Counted from the stretch's first letter, positions 1 to 8,142 are shown. The stretch: DNA of 31,746 bases from CAG-411 sp045124315 (GCA_045124315.1 JBGVLO010000086.1:1-31746), one strand, 5' to 3'. Numbers and translations are program-made. The notes: a model not told the origin generated them from the sequence alone.

Positions 1-78
1 ATGTCTTGTAAATTAAGTCAACACCATAAATATATTCCATGGGTGTTTCGTAAACGATGATGCACACGCCTTACGGCG

Positions 79-122
79 GTGCTGGTAGAACCTTGCAGCG
101 GAGTGCAAGGTTCTACCAGCAC
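79..122. repeat. Perfect 19-bp inverted repeat upstream of folE
   Basis: Positions 79-97 and 104-122 are exact reverse complements around a 6-base loop (GCGGAG). No T-run follows on either strand, so it does not look like a simple intrinsic terminator. It ends 42 bases before the folE start, so it may be a leader hairpin of folE or the 3' end of whatever lies to the left. The rest of 1-164 shows no convincing gene. Confidence 0.75.
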
Positions 123-164
123 TATGTGAATATACAGAAAAACAGATAGATTGGAGATGAAAGC

Positions 165-746
165 ATGGCTAAGAAAATAGATCGAGAAGCAATCGAACAT
201 CACATTCGTGGAATTCTGGAGGCACTTGGTGATGATCCGGAGAGAGAAGGACTAAAGGATACTCCGGTTCGAGTAGCGAGAATGTATGAAGAAGTATTTG
301 AAGGAATGTGTTATACCAACGAGGAGATTGCTCAAATGTTTGATAAAACATTTGAACAGGATATTGAGACAACAAGCGAAGATATGGTTATTGTTAAGGA
401 TATTGATATATTCAGTTACTGTGAACATCACATGGCATTGATGTATGACATGAAGGTAAGTGTAGCATACATTCCTCAGGGTAAGGTCATAGGACTTAGT
501 AAGATTGCAAGAATTGCAGATATGGTTGGAAAACGTCTACAGTTACAGGAGCGCATAGGAACCGATCTTGCGGAAATCATGGAGATGGTCACAGGCTCCA
601 AGGATGTAGCTGTGAAAATCGAAGGATGTCATAGTTGTATGACTGCAAGAGGAATCAAAAAAGTGAACAGCAAGACCGTAACCACAGCATTTCGAGGAAG
701 ATTCGAAGATGAGATGGCACTACAGATGCGGTTCCTATCTTTGTAA
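165..746 (+). CDS. folE: GTP cyclohydrolase I (FolE)
   Basis: This 193-residue protein should convert GTP to 7,8-dihydroneopterin triphosphate, the first step of tetrahydrofolate (pterin) synthesis, as a cytosolic homo-oligomeric zinc enzyme. The FolE1 signature is visible: CEHH at residues 86-89 supplies zinc ligands, GLSKIARIADM at 110-120 and the RLQLQERIG stretch after it form the core, and GCHSCMTARG at 154-163 carries the third ligand (C158) with an extra Cys at 155. The length fits bacterial FolE1. The ATG follows GGAGA by about 7 bases. No other folate gene lies nearby, so it appears monocistronic behind a 19-bp hairpin (79-122). The motif variants around C158 are mild departures from the usual HTCMTMRG. 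I am confident of the family. Confidence 0.95.
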   Translation: MAKKIDREAIEHHIRGILEALGDDPEREGLKDTPVRVARMYEEVFEGMCYTNEEIAQMFDKTFEQDIETTSEDMVIVKDIDIFSYCEHHMALMYDMKVSVAYIPQGKVIGLSKIARIADMVGKRLQLQERIGTDLAEIMEMVTGSKDVAVKIEGCHSCMTARGIKKVNSKTVTTAFRGRFEDEMALQMRFLSL

Positions 747-748
747 AA

Positions 749-811
749 TTAGAGTGTCAAAGGCCTATATTTTATAACAGCAATTTAAAAAGTGACCTTT
801 TGATACTCTAA
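749..811. terminator. Inverted repeat after folE, probable transcript end
   Basis: Positions 749-763 and 796-811 pair almost completely (one extra base on one arm) around a 32-base AT-rich loop, starting just after the folE stop codon. No long T-run follows, so termination is plausible rather than shown. The remaining bases before the next gene carry only its ribosome site. Confidence 0.5.
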
Positions 812-872
812 ATGAGAAATGGTTACCTAATATAAAAATCTTAGTCGGGACAGGGTGAAAGGAGACTTCGAA

Positions 873-1904
873 ATGAAGAAGTTTATAATTATAGATGGTT
901 CTTCCATGTTAAGTACATCATATTATGGAAACCTTCCGAAAAGCATTTTATTTGAGAAGGACGAAGAAAAGAAAAAAGAATTGTATTCTTCTATTTTGCA
1001 GACTTCGGATGGAAGATATACCAACGGAATTTTTACAATGTTTCGTACATTGTTAGCCATGTATAAGAAGGTAAAACCGGATTATCTTGCTTTTGTATTT
1101 GATACTTCTAGGGATACTTTTCGTAGAACTGAGTTAGGGGCAGATTTTTACAAAGCCAATCGAAAGGAAACTCCGGAGCCTTTGAAGGAACAGTTTATTG
1201 CCATGGAGCAGATACTAGAACGGATTGGGTGTAAAGTCCTGATGGATTCCAATTATGAGGCGGATGATTTTGCGGCTACTTTAGTTCGTAAGTTCGGGGG
1301 GCCGGACTTACAAACTTATGTAATGACAAAGGATCACGACTATTTTCAGTTGGTCAGTGAGCATACAAGAATGTGGCGTCAGGTAGATAAGAAGAAGAGG
1401 GACCAGTTAATGGATACCTATGGTATTTTTGGGAAAAAAGTATATGAGAACCTGCCTGCCAATGTGTTTGAGTATACAAGGGAAATTGTGCGTCAGGAAG
1501 AAGGCGTATATCCGGAAGATATTGTGAAACTTCTGGCGATTCAGGGAGATCCGGGTGATGGAATTCCTGGCTGTAAAGGGGTTTCTTCTGCGGCGGCACC
1601 TCTCATTAATGCTTACGGTTCACTGGAAGCCATTTATGCAGAAATCGATCAATGCCAGGGGGACGCAAAGAAGGAGAAAGCATTGGCGGCTGTCTGGAAA
1701 ACATTTGGAATCAAACAAAATCCGATCAATAAACTGAAAGCCGGAAGGGAAGCTGTGTTCTTAAGTGAAAAGCTGGCGCAGATGAAAGATGATATTGAAA
1801 TCCAGGAGAATCTTGAGGATTTTGCATTTGCAGTTTCCAAAGATGAGGTGAGAAAAGTTTTTGAAGAATATGAACTAAATAGTCTTTTGAAGCAATTAAC
1901 ATAG
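873..1904 (+). CDS. Stand-alone 5'-3' exonuclease (Pol I N-terminal / FEN-like)
   Basis: This 343-residue protein resembles the 5'-nuclease domain of DNA polymerase I, without polymerase or proofreading domains. Such enzymes remove flaps and RNA primers with two metal ions. The acidic active-site series is visible: IIIDGSS near residue 8, YKANRKE, EADDFAATL at 129-137, TKDHDYF with D154 and D156, and GDPGDGIPG with D226 and D229. The usual helix-hairpin-helix glycine motif (GIGEKTA type) is replaced by GVSSAAA, an unusual variant. I chose ATG 873, which has AAAGGAG eight bases upstream, over an in-frame GTG at 855 that precedes that ribosome site. The stop codon directly abuts an inverted repeat shared with the convergent permease gene. 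Confidence 0.85.
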   Translation: MKKFIIIDGSSMLSTSYYGNLPKSILFEKDEEKKKELYSSILQTSDGRYTNGIFTMFRTLLAMYKKVKPDYLAFVFDTSRDTFRRTELGADFYKANRKETPEPLKEQFIAMEQILERIGCKVLMDSNYEADDFAATLVRKFGGPDLQTYVMTKDHDYFQLVSEHTRMWRQVDKKKRDQLMDTYGIFGKKVYENLPANVFEYTREIVRQEEGVYPEDIVKLLAIQGDPGDGIPGCKGVSSAAAPLINAYGSLEAIYAEIDQCQGDAKKEKALAAVWKTFGIKQNPINKLKAGREAVFLSEKLAQMKDDIEIQENLEDFAFAVSKDEVRKVFEEYELNSLLKQLT

Positions 1905-1996
1905 GAGGCTGTCGCATGAAAAAAAATACAAGATATAGTAATAATCAACAAACACATATCTATATCCTGTAGAAAGTTTCTTAGTGCGACAGCCTC
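1905..1996. terminator. Long inverted repeat in a convergent gap (bidirectional terminator-like)
   Basis: GAGGCTGTCGCA at 1905-1916 pairs perfectly with TGCGACAGCCTC at 1985-1996 across a 68-base AT-rich loop, beginning right after the stop of the plus-strand exonuclease gene and ending 13 bases before the stop of the minus-strand permease gene. The right arm reads TTAGTGCGACAGCCTC, closely matching the arm of a second element at 19531-19626 that also lies between convergent genes. A dispersed 3'-end element is the simplest reading. Confidence 0.65.
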
Positions 1997-2009
1997 TTCT
2001 TATATAAGT

Positions 2010-3245
2010 TTAATAGTACTGAAACCACCAGAACAAAACCAGTACCAGCAAAAATAGTAGGTTGAAAATCGTAAATATTAGAAAGTATTTCCCTTTTTGG
2101 TTTGGATAAGCCTTTGCAAAGTATTTGTATGAAATCAGGCTGGCCATGGAGGCAATCAATGTGCCAAGACCACCAAGATTTACACTGATTAGTAAAGTGG
2201 TCAGGTCCCTTGTGAAGCCGGAAAGCAAAAGGGCGGCAGGAACGTTACTGATACATTGGCTTGCCAAAAGACCGCACAAGAAGGTGTTGGATTCGACTAC
2301 CTGTGATAACCATTGGTGGATTTCCGGTACCTGTTGCAGATTTCCGATAAATACGAAGAAGCTGATAAAAGTTAGTAATAAGGCGTAGTCCACACTCACT
2401 AGGGTAATTGGTGCCAGTAAAAAAGTAACAACCAATGTCAATACCAGTGCATAGGAAAAAGGCAATAGGTGAAATACTACGCACAGATTCAATGTAAATA
2501 GGAAGAAATATCCTATATTTTTTTTGGTATTGGAAATTCTGGAAAGTGGTGTGTGAAAGTTGCATTTTCCAGTGTTGTGAGTATTTTCAAAATCAGTGAA
2601 GGCAGGTACTTCTTTAACTTCCATAGAGGAACGACTTAGTGGCGTGACTTCTTGAGATGCCTGGCAGTCACTAGGGGTTGTTTTTTTCTTCTGAAAAAGC
2701 AGACAGAAAATCAGTAGCACACCAGAAATGCAGGTGTAAGGAAATAAGATTTCCATAAATTCCAATGGAGAGCAGGAAAGCATATGAAACAAATACAAGT
2801 TTTGCGGATTGCCAATTGGTGTAAGCATACTGCCAAGGTTTGCGGCGATGGTCTGTAGTACTACCACAAGGAGAATTTGCTGTTCCTGTTTGCACATACG
2901 AAGCGTAAGAATGGAAAAAGGAACAAAAGTAATGAGCGCCACATCATTTGTGATGAGCATACTAAAAAAGAAGCATAAAAACACTAAGACAAATGTCAAC
3001 TGTTTTGTATTGTGTGTGCGTTGCAACAAAGTTTGGCCAATATTTTGAAACAGGCCGGTGCGCTGAAACCCGTCCATAACTAACATGAGACTAAAAAGGA
3101 TTCCCAGTACTCTCCAGTCAATGTAGGACAGATAATCGATGGAAGGTGGAACGAGAAAGCAGGTGCATATGGCAAGAAGCATAGCAATTGTCAAAACCGT
3201 TTCTTTTTTTATAAAGGAATAAAAGTTAGAAAATAGTGATTGCAT
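2010..3245 (-). CDS. SLC13/ArsB-like anion or ion permease
   Basis: This is an integral membrane protein of 411 residues with about ten or more hydrophobic segments. It resembles the ion-transporter superfamily that includes SLC13/CitT-type carriers, ArsB and NhaD. Supporting motifs are ITNDVALITFVPF in the first half, TPIGNPQNLYLF in the middle (the conserved NPQN hairpin-loop region) and a second ISNVPAALLLSGF loop near the C-terminus, giving the expected internal two-fold repeat. A charged loop of about 60 residues separates the halves. The substrate cannot be read from sequence. The start is ATG at 3245, preceded by AAAGG; an upstream in-frame start at 3329 would begin inside a dispersed repeat and is rejected. 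A hairpin plus U-rich stretch and the repeat at 3327-3360 form the upstream leader. Confidence 0.8.
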   Translation of the reverse strand: MQSLFSNFYSFIKKETVLTIAMLLAICTCFLVPPSIDYLSYIDWRVLGILFSLMLVMDGFQRTGLFQNIGQTLLQRTHNTKQLTFVLVFLCFFFSMLITNDVALITFVPFSILTLRMCKQEQQILLVVVLQTIAANLGSMLTPIGNPQNLYLFHMLSCSPLEFMEILFPYTCISGVLLIFCLLFQKKKTTPSDCQASQEVTPLSRSSMEVKEVPAFTDFENTHNTGKCNFHTPLSRISNTKKNIGYFFLFTLNLCVVFHLLPFSYALVLTLVVTFLLAPITLVSVDYALLLTFISFFVFIGNLQQVPEIHQWLSQVVESNTFLCGLLASQCISNVPAALLLSGFTRDLTTLLISVNLGGLGTLIASMASLISYKYFAKAYPNQKGKYFLIFTIFNLLFLLVLVLFWWFQYY

Positions 3246-3326
3246 TATTATAAGCCTTTCTTTTGTATATTTTTGAATAGTATGATGCTGGGGGGCTAAG
3301 GACATTCCACCACATCCATGCAAGCT

Positions 3327-3360
3327 CATGTGGGTTCAGACCTTTTGAACCTGGTATCAT
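3327..3360 (-). repeat. 34-bp dispersed repeat, copy 1 (ATGATACCAG family)
   Basis: This 34-bp stretch matches 12457-12490 at 31 of 34 positions. Read on the minus strand it begins ATGATACCAGG and contains GGTTCA...TGAACC, a 6-bp hairpin. It lies in the leader of the permease gene. A shorter related dyad sharing ATGATACCAG occurs at 25470-25501. Confidence 0.7.
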
Positions 3361-3363
3361 TTT

Positions 3364-3422
3364 AGCACAAAATAAAACAGGAGCAACCCCTTCTTGTAGT
3401 AGAAAAGGGGTTGCTCCTGTTT
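3364..3422 (-). terminator. Strong hairpin with U-rich tail upstream of the permease
   Basis: Positions 3375-3392 and 3405-3422 form a perfect 18-bp stem with a 12-base loop. Read on the minus strand, the stem is followed at once by TTTTATTTTG, the look of an intrinsic terminator, and it lies about 120 bases upstream of the permease ATG at 3245. It could end a minus-strand transcript or act as an attenuator for the permease. From 3423 to 3755 I see no gene; the stretch holds a 22-bp dispersed repeat and the ldh ribosome site. Confidence 0.6.
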
Positions 3423-3606
3423 CAAACACGATTTTCGTTCATGGGACATTCCCTGTGAACAATTATGAAAAATGAAAAAATGAAAAAAGTATGATGGCTT
3501 ATTTTTTATAAACCATAGCAATATTATAGCCGGAGAATGTGATGAAAATGTGAAATATCCTGGGGATATAACCTAGAAATTAATACCAATTCAGTCGTCT
3601 GGTACG

Positions 3607-3673
3607 CAAAGTGGAGTAAGTCCATCATGAGTGAGAGATACAGGGAGTTGAAGTGGACTTGTCCACTTTGTTC
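3607..3673. repeat. Dispersed palindromic repeat upstream of ldh
   Basis: The 22 bases at 3652-3673 are identical to 27981-28002 in front of gatC. The core is the palindrome AAGTGGAC-TT-GTCCACTT followed by TGTTC. In this copy an outer inverted repeat is also present: CAAAGTGGA at 3607-3615 pairs with TCCACTTTG at 3662-3670. It lies 83 bases upstream of the ldh start and could be a regulatory site or the end of a small repeat element. Confidence 0.6.
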
Positions 3674-3755
3674 AGAAGCCTCAAAAGAATAGAACGAAAA
3701 AAAACAGGAAACAATAATTAAAAAACAAATTATATTTGGAAGGGGCATATTTAAT

Positions 3756-4718
3756 ATGGAAGAGTGTGAAACAGTAAATGTTCGTAAAGTGGGAATAATT
3801 GGATGTGGATTTGTAGGGGCCACTTGCGCTTACACATTGATGATGAGTGGAATGTTTTCTGAAATTGTATTGTTGGATGTGGACAAAGATAAGGCGGAAG
3901 GGGAAGCGATGGATATTAGTCATGGGATACCATTTTCCAGAGAGATGAAGATTTATGCGGGCACATATGCAGATTTGGCAGATGCGGCTATTATCATCAT
4001 CACAGCAGGTGCAAATCAAAAGCCGGATGAAACCAGATTGGAGCTGGTACAAAAAAATGTAAAAATATTTCAGAGCATTATACCGGAAATTGTTGCAAAT
4101 AATTGTAAGGGCATACTGCTTGTGGTGGCAAATCCGGTAGATATTCTTACTTATGTTACACTGAAACTTTCTGGATATACGGAAAACCGTGTGATCGGTT
4201 CGGGAACCGTTTTAGATACTGCACGATTAAAAATGGAGCTGGGGAAGCATTTGCAGGTAGACAGCAAAAGTGTACATGTTTTCATTATGGGGGAACATGG
4301 AGACAGCGAAATTGCAGCATGGAGCAGTGCCAATGTATCAGGGATTTCCTTGGAAAAATTCTGTGAAATGCGAGGGCAGTTCCGACTCGAAGAGGTTACA
4401 AAAGAGATTGCAAAGAAAGTAAAGAACAGTGCGTATGAAATTATTGATAAAAAACAGGCTACTTATTTTGGAATTGCAATGGCAGTAAAACGGATTTGTG
4501 AGGGAATTCTCGGAGATGAAAAATGCATTACGCCAGTTTCTTCTATGATGCATGGAGAGTATGGGATTGAGGATGTAGTTTTGAGTATTCCTGCTGTTAT
4601 AGGAAAAAATGGTTTGGAAACAAAAGTACCGGTATCACTAAATGAACAGGAAGTAAGCGCTTTGCAAGAATCTGCAGAGGTATTAAAAGGTGTCTTGGAG
4701 CAGATGGGGTTGTGTTAG
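3756..4718 (+). CDS. ldh: L-lactate dehydrogenase
   Basis: This 320-residue cytosolic enzyme should reduce pyruvate to L-lactate with NADH, regenerating NAD+ in fermentation. The Rossmann motif GCGFVG is at residues 16-21, the catalytic histidine is H181 in MGEHGDSE, and Gln88 in GANQKPDETR sits where lactate dehydrogenases carry Gln and malate dehydrogenases carry Arg, which supports lactate specificity. The length is typical. The start ATG follows AAGGGG by about 11 bases. The gene stands alone, with a 22-bp palindromic repeat upstream and a hairpin at 4805-4857 downstream. Together with pflB and pflA 1-5 kb away it covers the two main fermentative fates of pyruvate. Malate dehydrogenase is the main alternative and is less likely because of Q88. 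Confidence 0.93.
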   Translation: MEECETVNVRKVGIIGCGFVGATCAYTLMMSGMFSEIVLLDVDKDKAEGEAMDISHGIPFSREMKIYAGTYADLADAAIIIITAGANQKPDETRLELVQKNVKIFQSIIPEIVANNCKGILLVVANPVDILTYVTLKLSGYTENRVIGSGTVLDTARLKMELGKHLQVDSKSVHVFIMGEHGDSEIAAWSSANVSGISLEKFCEMRGQFRLEEVTKEIAKKVKNSAYEIIDKKQATYFGIAMAVKRICEGILGDEKCITPVSSMMHGEYGIEDVVLSIPAVIGKNGLETKVPVSLNEQEVSALQESAEVLKGVLEQMGLC

Positions 4719-4804
4719 GAAGTTTGCTGGTAAAATTATTTGATGAGTAAAATGATTTCTCTTGCGATATTAAATAGGACGTGTTAGACTTCTGACTGTT
4801 TATG

Positions 4805-4857
4805 AAAGCTGATGACTTCTGCAATGAAATTAATGCAGATAGTGTCAGCTTTTTCTG
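4805..4857 (+). terminator. Terminator after ldh
   Basis: AAAGCTGA at 4805-4812 pairs with TCAGCTTT at 4845-4852, and an inner stem forms around TCTGCA/TGCAGA. A T-rich run follows the outer arm. It lies 87 bases after the ldh stop. Confidence 0.65.
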
Positions 4858-4920
4858 TGTGTGATTTCAATGTATGGATTTATGTATCGGAATCAGGAAT
4901 GAAACTATATATTGCGTAAA

Positions 4921-4976
4921 GGCTAGTAAATTAGCCAATGTTAATATGCGTTGCTTGATGCAACGGCTGTTTTTTG
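4921..4976 (+). terminator. Double hairpin with T-run before the XRE gene
   Basis: Two small hairpins follow each other: GGCTA/TAGCC at 4921-4936 and CGTTGC/GCAACG at 4949-4965, the second followed by a run of six Ts. It lies 49 bases upstream of the XRE gene, so it may be a second terminator for ldh or an attenuator in the XRE leader. Confidence 0.5.
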
Positions 4977-5024
4977 TTTTAATAATATAGATTTAACTTA
5001 TCAAAATCAAAGGAGGTCACAAAG

Positions 5025-5468
5025 ATGTTTCGTGATATTTTAAAAGCAATCAGAAAAGAAAGAGGTTTTACACAGGAAGAATTAGCAATAAAGATTGGTG
5101 TTGTAAGACAAACTGTTAGCAAGTGGGAGAAAGGGTTATCTGTTCCAGATGCAGATGCTTTGAGTCGCATTGCAGATGTGTTAGAAGTAAGTGTAAGTGA
5201 ACTGTTGGGTGCTGACAGTACATCAGAAGAAAACAGGAACGAGGTTGCGGAGCAACTTGCTAAGATTAGTGAGCAGATGGCTATAAAAAATAATAGAAGC
5301 AAAAAGATATGGAAAGGTATAGGGTTTTCATTACTCGGTATCGTAATTGTATATATTATAATAGTCATATTGGGAGTATTTCTGTTTAGTGCGAGGAAAT
5401 CGGCTGTATATAGTACAGAAAGTGAAATTGAGATGAATGTGGATGATACACAGAGTAAGGAAAATTGA
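5025..5468 (+). CDS. XRE-family regulator with C-terminal membrane segment
   Basis: Residues 1-62 of this 147-residue protein form a Cro/CI-type helix-turn-helix (ERGFTQEELAIKIGVVRQTVSKWEKG, written here as ERGFTQEELA then IKIGVVRQTVSKWEKG). A short charged linker follows, then one strongly hydrophobic segment at about 102-122 and a polar tail. It should bind DNA from the inner face of the membrane. Target and signal are unknown. The ATG follows AAAGGAGGT by about 8 bases, a very strong ribosome site. It lies between ldh and pflB, so a role in fermentation control is possible but only inferred. A second protein of the same design is encoded at 11635-12123. Confidence 0.85.
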   Translation: MFRDILKAIRKERGFTQEELAIKIGVVRQTVSKWEKGLSVPDADALSRIADVLEVSVSELLGADSTSEENRNEVAEQLAKISEQMAIKNNRSKKIWKGIGFSLLGIVIVYIIIVILGVFLFSARKSAVYSTESEIEMNVDDTQSKEN

Positions 5469-5648
5469 TCGTTTATGCATGTAAAGAATACGTAAATTTT
5501 CAGTTCGTATAGTCGTTGATAGAGGTGGTATTTTAACAAAGAGATTACAAAGAATTTAAATAAAATTTACATAAAAAAACAGAGATATAAATTGTATCTA
5601 AAGAAAAACATGCACAAAGAGTTATTGAGAATTTTTGTCAATAATACC

Positions 5649-5678
5649 ATTGTATACAATCTGAAAAAATGTTATATT
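5649..5678 (+). promoter_or_regulatory. Probable pflB promoter with overlapping palindrome
   Basis: TTGTAT (5650-5655) and TATATT (5673-5678) are 17 bases apart, with TG just before the -10, fitting a housekeeping promoter. The perfect palindrome ATTGTATACAAT (5649-5660) covers the -35, a natural place for a repressor. It does not match the usual Rex site. Transcription would start near 5685, giving a leader of about 205 bases. Confidence 0.5.
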
Positions 5679-5702
5679 TAGCTTAAGCAAAGAGATTTGA
5701 AA

Positions 5703-5858
5703 CTGTGTTTCACAGGATTGAATTTCTAGCATTAATTCAAATTCTGGGCTAATTTATATAGTCTTGAAGCATGACCGTTGAGCGAGAGAATCTTATCTCT
5801 GTGTGTCACTTCGGACACGGTCATTGAGAACGGCATGTAAGAGAAATTGTTACTCAAT
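5703..5858 (+). ncRNA. Structured 5' leader of pflB
   Basis: Several stems can form between the likely transcription start and the pflB ribosome site. CTGTG/CACAG pairs at 5703-5715 and TTGAATT/AATTCAA at 5718-5740. A three-way junction is closed by ATGACC (5771-5776) with GGTCAT (5819-5824) and holds hairpins at 5785-5800 and 5803-5818. A further stem ATTGAG/CTCAAT lies at 5823-5858 and shares two bases with the closing stem. No known riboswitch consensus was recognised; the ZTP (pfl) motif CCGCCTGGGCA is absent. A cis-acting RNA element or RNA-stabilising leader is inferred. Confidence 0.45.
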
Positions 5859-5889
5859 AACCCAATTCACCTAAAGGAGGAATTATACA

Positions 5890-8142
5890 ATGTTAGAGAA
5901 CAAGGAATGGGAAGGTTTTGCAGGTAGAAAATGGAAACAGCAGATCGACGTTAGAGACTTTATCCAGAACAACTACACACCATATGATGGTGATGAAACT
6001 TTCTTAGCTGGACCAACAGAAGCAACTGACAAATTATGGGGTGCTTTATCAAAATTACAGAAAGAAGAGAGAGCTAAGGGCGGAGTTTTAGATATGGATA
6101 CTGATATCGTAACTTCAATCGTATCTCATAAGCCAGGATATATCGATGAGTCATTAAAGGACTTAGAGCAGGTTGTTGGTTTACAGACAGATAAGCCGTT
6201 AAAGCGTGCATTTATGCCTTACGGTGGTATCAGAATGGCTGAGCAGTCATGTGAGATGTATGGATATACACCAAACCCAGAATTACACAAGATCTTTACA
6301 GAGTATCACAAGACACATAGTGATGCTGTATTTGAAATCTATACACCAGAGATCAGAGTTGCTCGTCGTAACAAGATCTTAACAGGTCTTCCAGATACTT
6401 ATGGACGTGGACGTATCGTAGGTGACTACAGAAGAGTTGCATTATACGGTATGGACTTCTTGATTGAAGAGAAGCAGAAAGACTTAGCTAACACTGGTTG
6501 TGGTGTTATGACTGACGATGTGATCCGTTTGAGAGAAGAGATTGCTGAGCAGATTAAACAGTTAAAGAAGATGAAGGTTATGGCTGAGATGTACGGATTT
6601 GATATTTCTAAGCCAGCTAAGAACGCAAAGGAAGCATTCCAGTGGTTATACTTCGGATATTTAGCAGCTATCAAGACTCAGAACGGTGCTGCTATGTCAG
6701 TAGGACGTGTTTCTACATTCTTAGATATCTACGTAGAAAGAGATTTGAAGAACGGTGTTATCACAGAGACTGAGGCACAGGAATTAGTTGACCACTTCGT
6801 TATGAAGTTGAGAATGGTTAAGTTTGCTCGTATCGAGTCATACAACCAGTTATTCTCTGGAGATCCAGTATGGGCTACACTTGATGTTGCAGGTATCGGT
6901 TCTGACGGACGTTCAATGGTTACAAAGAACGACTTCCGTTTCTTACACACATTAGAGAACATGGGACCAGCTCCAGAGCCAAACTTAACAGTATTCTATT
7001 CATCAAAATTACCAGAAGGATTCAAGAAGTATGCTGCTAAGATTTCTATTACAACATCATCAATCCAGTACGAGAACGATGACGCTATGAAGCCAGTATG
7101 GGGCGATGATTACGCAATCTGCTGTTGTGTATCTGCTACAAAGACTGGTAAGGAAATGCAGTTCTTCGGAGCTAGAGCAAACCTTGCTAAATGTTTATTG
7201 TACGCTATCAATGGTGGTGTGGATGAAAAGAGTGGAGATCAGGTAGGACCTAACTACGCTCCAATTACTTCTGAGTACTTAGATTACGATGAAGTAATGA
7301 AGAAATACGATGTTATGTTAGAGTGGTTAGTAGGATTGTATGTAAATACATTGAACGCTATCCAGTATATGCATGACAAATATTACTATGAATCAGCAGA
7401 GTTAGCTTTAATGGACACTAACTTACAGAGAACTTTCGCTACAGGTATCGCTGGTTTCTCACATGTTATCGATTCATTATCAGCTATTAAATATGCTAAG
7501 GTTAAGGTTATCCGTGACGAGAACGGAATCGCTAAGGATTTCGAAGTTGAAGGAGAATTCCCTAAATATGGTAATGATGATGACAGAGCTGACGAGATCG
7601 GTGTATGGTTATTAAGAACATTCATGGATAAGTTAGAGAAGCATCACACATACAGAGATTCAGAGCCAACTACATCTATCCTTACAATTACATCTAACGT
7701 TGTTTATGGTAAGGCTACAGGTTCTTTACCTAACGGACGTAAGGCTGGAGAGCCATTGTCACCAGGAGCTAACCCTTCATACGGTGCAGAGCAGAGTGGT
7801 TTAGTTGCTTCTTTGAACTCATTAACAAAGCTTCCTTACGAGTGGGCATTGGATGGTATTTCAAATACTCAGACAATCAACCCTTCAGCTTTGGGTAACA
7901 ACGAAGCAGATCAGATCAACAACTTAGTTAACGTAATGGATGGATACTTCGATCAGGGAGCACATCACTTAAATGTTAACGTATTCGGTGTTGAGAAGTT
8001 AATGGATGCTATGGAGCACCCAGAGAAGGAAGAGTATGCTAACTTTACTATCCGTGTATCAGGATACGCTGTTAAGTTCATCGACTTAACTAAGGAACAG
8101 CAGATGGACGTTATCAAGAGAACTTGCCACAAGTCACTTTAA
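5890..8142 (+). CDS. pflB: Pyruvate formate-lyase (formate acetyltransferase)
   Basis: This 750-residue glycyl-radical enzyme should split pyruvate with CoA into acetyl-CoA and formate under anaerobic conditions. The active-site cysteines are C412 and C413 in AICCCVSAT (with an additional C411 where the E. coli enzyme has Ala), and the radical glycine is G725 in RVSGYAVKF near the C-terminus. Length and both signatures are those of true PFL rather than a diol dehydratase-type paralogue. The ATG follows AAAGGAGG by about 10 bases. The codons are strongly biased (for example TTA for Leu) compared with neighbouring genes, which suggests high expression. It is followed by a hairpin and then its activase gene pflA. 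Confidence 0.97.
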   Translation: MLENKEWEGFAGRKWKQQIDVRDFIQNNYTPYDGDETFLAGPTEATDKLWGALSKLQKEERAKGGVLDMDTDIVTSIVSHKPGYIDESLKDLEQVVGLQTDKPLKRAFMPYGGIRMAEQSCEMYGYTPNPELHKIFTEYHKTHSDAVFEIYTPEIRVARRNKILTGLPDTYGRGRIVGDYRRVALYGMDFLIEEKQKDLANTGCGVMTDDVIRLREEIAEQIKQLKKMKVMAEMYGFDISKPAKNAKEAFQWLYFGYLAAIKTQNGAAMSVGRVSTFLDIYVERDLKNGVITETEAQELVDHFVMKLRMVKFARIESYNQLFSGDPVWATLDVAGIGSDGRSMVTKNDFRFLHTLENMGPAPEPNLTVFYSSKLPEGFKKYAAKISITTSSIQYENDDAMKPVWGDDYAICCCVSATKTGKEMQFFGARANLAKCLLYAINGGVDEKSGDQVGPNYAPITSEYLDYDEVMKKYDVMLEWLVGLYVNTLNAIQYMHDKYYYESAELALMDTNLQRTFATGIAGFSHVIDSLSAIKYAKVKVIRDENGIAKDFEVEGEFPKYGNDDDRADEIGVWLLRTFMDKLEKHHTYRDSEPTTSILTITSNVVYGKATGSLPNGRKAGEPLSPGANPSYGAEQSGLVASLNSLTKLPYEWALDGISNTQTINPSALGNNEADQINNLVNVMDGYFDQGAHHLNVNVFGVEKLMDAMEHPEKEEYANFTIRVSGYAVKFIDLTKEQQMDVIKRTCHKSL

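Noticed and set aside
1..164. Tetrahydrofolate or preQ1 riboswitch upstream of folE
   Set aside because: Only one long perfect hairpin is visible; none of the conserved loop sequences of these classes could be found.
3246..3329. Longer N-terminus for the permease
   Set aside because: The extra 28 residues are read from a dispersed repeat, and a ribosome site sits in front of the ATG at 3245.
5685..5889. ZTP (pfl) riboswitch upstream of pflB
   Set aside because: The conserved CCGCCTGGGCA and the GGGTCGTGACTGG-like 5' part are not present.
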